A stretch of DNA of 64,000 nt. Origin: Gammaproteobacteria bacterium (GTDB lineage Bacteria > Gemmatimonadota > Gemmatimonadetes > Longimicrobiales > Gaopeijiaceae). Below are positions 63,452-64,000 of the stretch, one piece after another; positions within the stretch are counted from its first letter, which is position 1, and each line of letters opens with the position of its first letter. The notes below the pieces were generated by a model. That model had not been told where the DNA came from. It was given only the letters and a program-made list of their open reading frames with translations, and ran no database searches. A program made the translations under genes and the position numbers. The stretch covers positions 1 through 64,000 of the forward strand of contig VXNP01000027.1 in the NCBI GenBank assembly GCA_009840525.1, written 5' to 3'.

Positions 63452-64000
63452 CTAACCCGTCCCGTCTCGCAGGAACTCGCGGACCGCTTCCGCGAGCGTC
63501 TCGATTTCGGCACGGGTGTTGTAGTAGTGGGGAGAGACGCGCAGGGTGCTTTCGACGCCCTTGGCGTCCAGGTCGATCAGGGCGTAGCCGTGGGGCGTGG
63601 CGGAGGTGTTGATGCCCCGCTTGCGCAGCGCGGGGACGAACTCGACCGCGTCATGACCCGTCAGGTGCACCGAAACGATGGCCGAGCGGACCCGTCCCTG
63701 GTCCAGGACGGTTACGCCGTCCAGCGCGTCCAGCGTTTCGCGCGCGAAGTCGGCAAGGCTCCAAGCCCGTTCGCGGATGGGTTCGAGACCCAGCCGGGTC
63801 GCGTAGCGCACCGCCTCGCCGGTCGCCAGCACGAGCGCGTACGCGAACTCCCAGTTCTCGAAGCGGGTCGCGTCGGGGGCGGGCTGGTAGAGGTCGTCGT
63901 CGATCCAGTGGGCGCCCCTCAGGTCCGGCATCAGGGGCTCGAGGTCCATGTCCAGGACGCGGTCCGAGACGTAGAGGAAGCCCGCCCCGCGCGGCCCGCG
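63452..64000 (-). CDS. Class-V PLP aminotransferase, 5' end beyond window
   Basis: The minus-strand frame continues to the window edge. Near the edge it encodes GPRGAGFLYVSDRVLDM, the usual post-lysine segment of class-V aminotransferase/desulfurase-type enzymes; RFENWEFAYALVLATGEAV and RGINTSATPHGYALID and the C-terminal YYNTRAEIETLAEAVREFL follow. The PLP-lysine itself is outside the window. Isopenicillin-N-epimerase-like or cysteine-desulfurase-like activity cannot be distinguished. Confidence 0.8.
   Translation of the reverse strand, partial: RGPRGAGFLYVSDRVLDMDLEPLMPDLRGAHWIDDDLYQPAPDATRFENWEFAYALVLATGEAVRYATRLGLEPIRERAWSLADFARETLDALDGVTVLDQGRVRSAIVSVHLTGHDAVEFVPALRKRGINTSATPHGYALIDLDAKGVESTLRVSPHYYNTRAEIETLAEAVREFLRDGTG

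Overview
The window is a high-GC, tightly packed bacterial chromosome segment centred on the replication origin. An outer membrane is implied by a SusC/RagA-type TonB receptor, another predicted beta-barrel, YidC with a periplasmic domain and many lipoprotein signals. Together with large SARP/BTAD-type ATPase regulators, Ala/Arg-rich proteins and frequent GTG/TTG starts, this suggests a Gemmatimonadota bacterium. That placement is inference from gene content; no rRNA gene is present to confirm it.

Left arm (1-9.9 kb): partial initiator tRNA, a secreted phosphodiesterase, msrA, and a lipA-pdhA-pdhB-pdhC operon on the minus strand that makes lipoate and the E1/E2 parts of pyruvate dehydrogenase. 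DUF819, zinc-ribbon/TPR and Nif3 genes follow.

Origin region (9.9-22.7 kb): leftward from oriC on the minus strand are rpmH, rnpA, yidD, yidC, mnmE, mnmG, a small LAGLIDADG-like gene (in the slot where rsmG usually sits), parA, parB, an M23 peptidase and a bactofilin. dnaA and dnaN run rightward. oriC is placed between dnaA and dnaN on the basis of DnaA-box-like 9-mers followed by a CTA trinucleotide run (DnaA-trio). Two parS-like sites lie in a 47-bp tandem repeat in the 3' end of mnmG.

Right arm, 22.7-29.8 kb: pyrE, a lipoprotein, a histidine kinase plus sigma-54-type response regulator, a coiled-coil exported protein and a beta-barrel protein, then tRNA-Asn. 29.8-42.2 kb is accessory: a hypothetical protein, a 972-aa SARP/ATPase regulator, an AraC-like regulator, a secreted cyanophycinase-like protein, a translationally coupled PQQ-propeller lipoprotein/SusC receptor pair, and decayed genes (PAS fragment, metalloprotease remnant, degenerate receiver) on both sides of that pair.

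42.2-50 kb holds housekeeping and small-metabolism genes: DsbA-like, alpha/beta hydrolase, AAC(6')-like acetyltransferase, cobalamin adenosyltransferase, ferredoxin, M20 peptidase, LiaF-like, arginase, bacilliredoxin. 50-56.4 kb is a xanthine-oxidase-family operon resembling 4-hydroxybenzoyl-CoA reductase, with an embedded DUF1460 amidase-like gene and a zinc dehydrogenase. 56.4-62.3 kb is a SUF iron-sulfur operon (sufC-sufB-sufD-Rieske-sufS-sufU, minus strand) with a palindromic candidate operator upstream. A TPR lipoprotein and a truncated class-V aminotransferase end the window.

No CRISPR array, intact insertion sequence or prophage was seen. The most unusual pieces are the free-standing LAGLIDADG protein fused to the parS repeat at the missing rsmG position, the parAB-M23-bactofilin cluster, and the decayed inverted PAS-gene 5' ends around the SusC locus.
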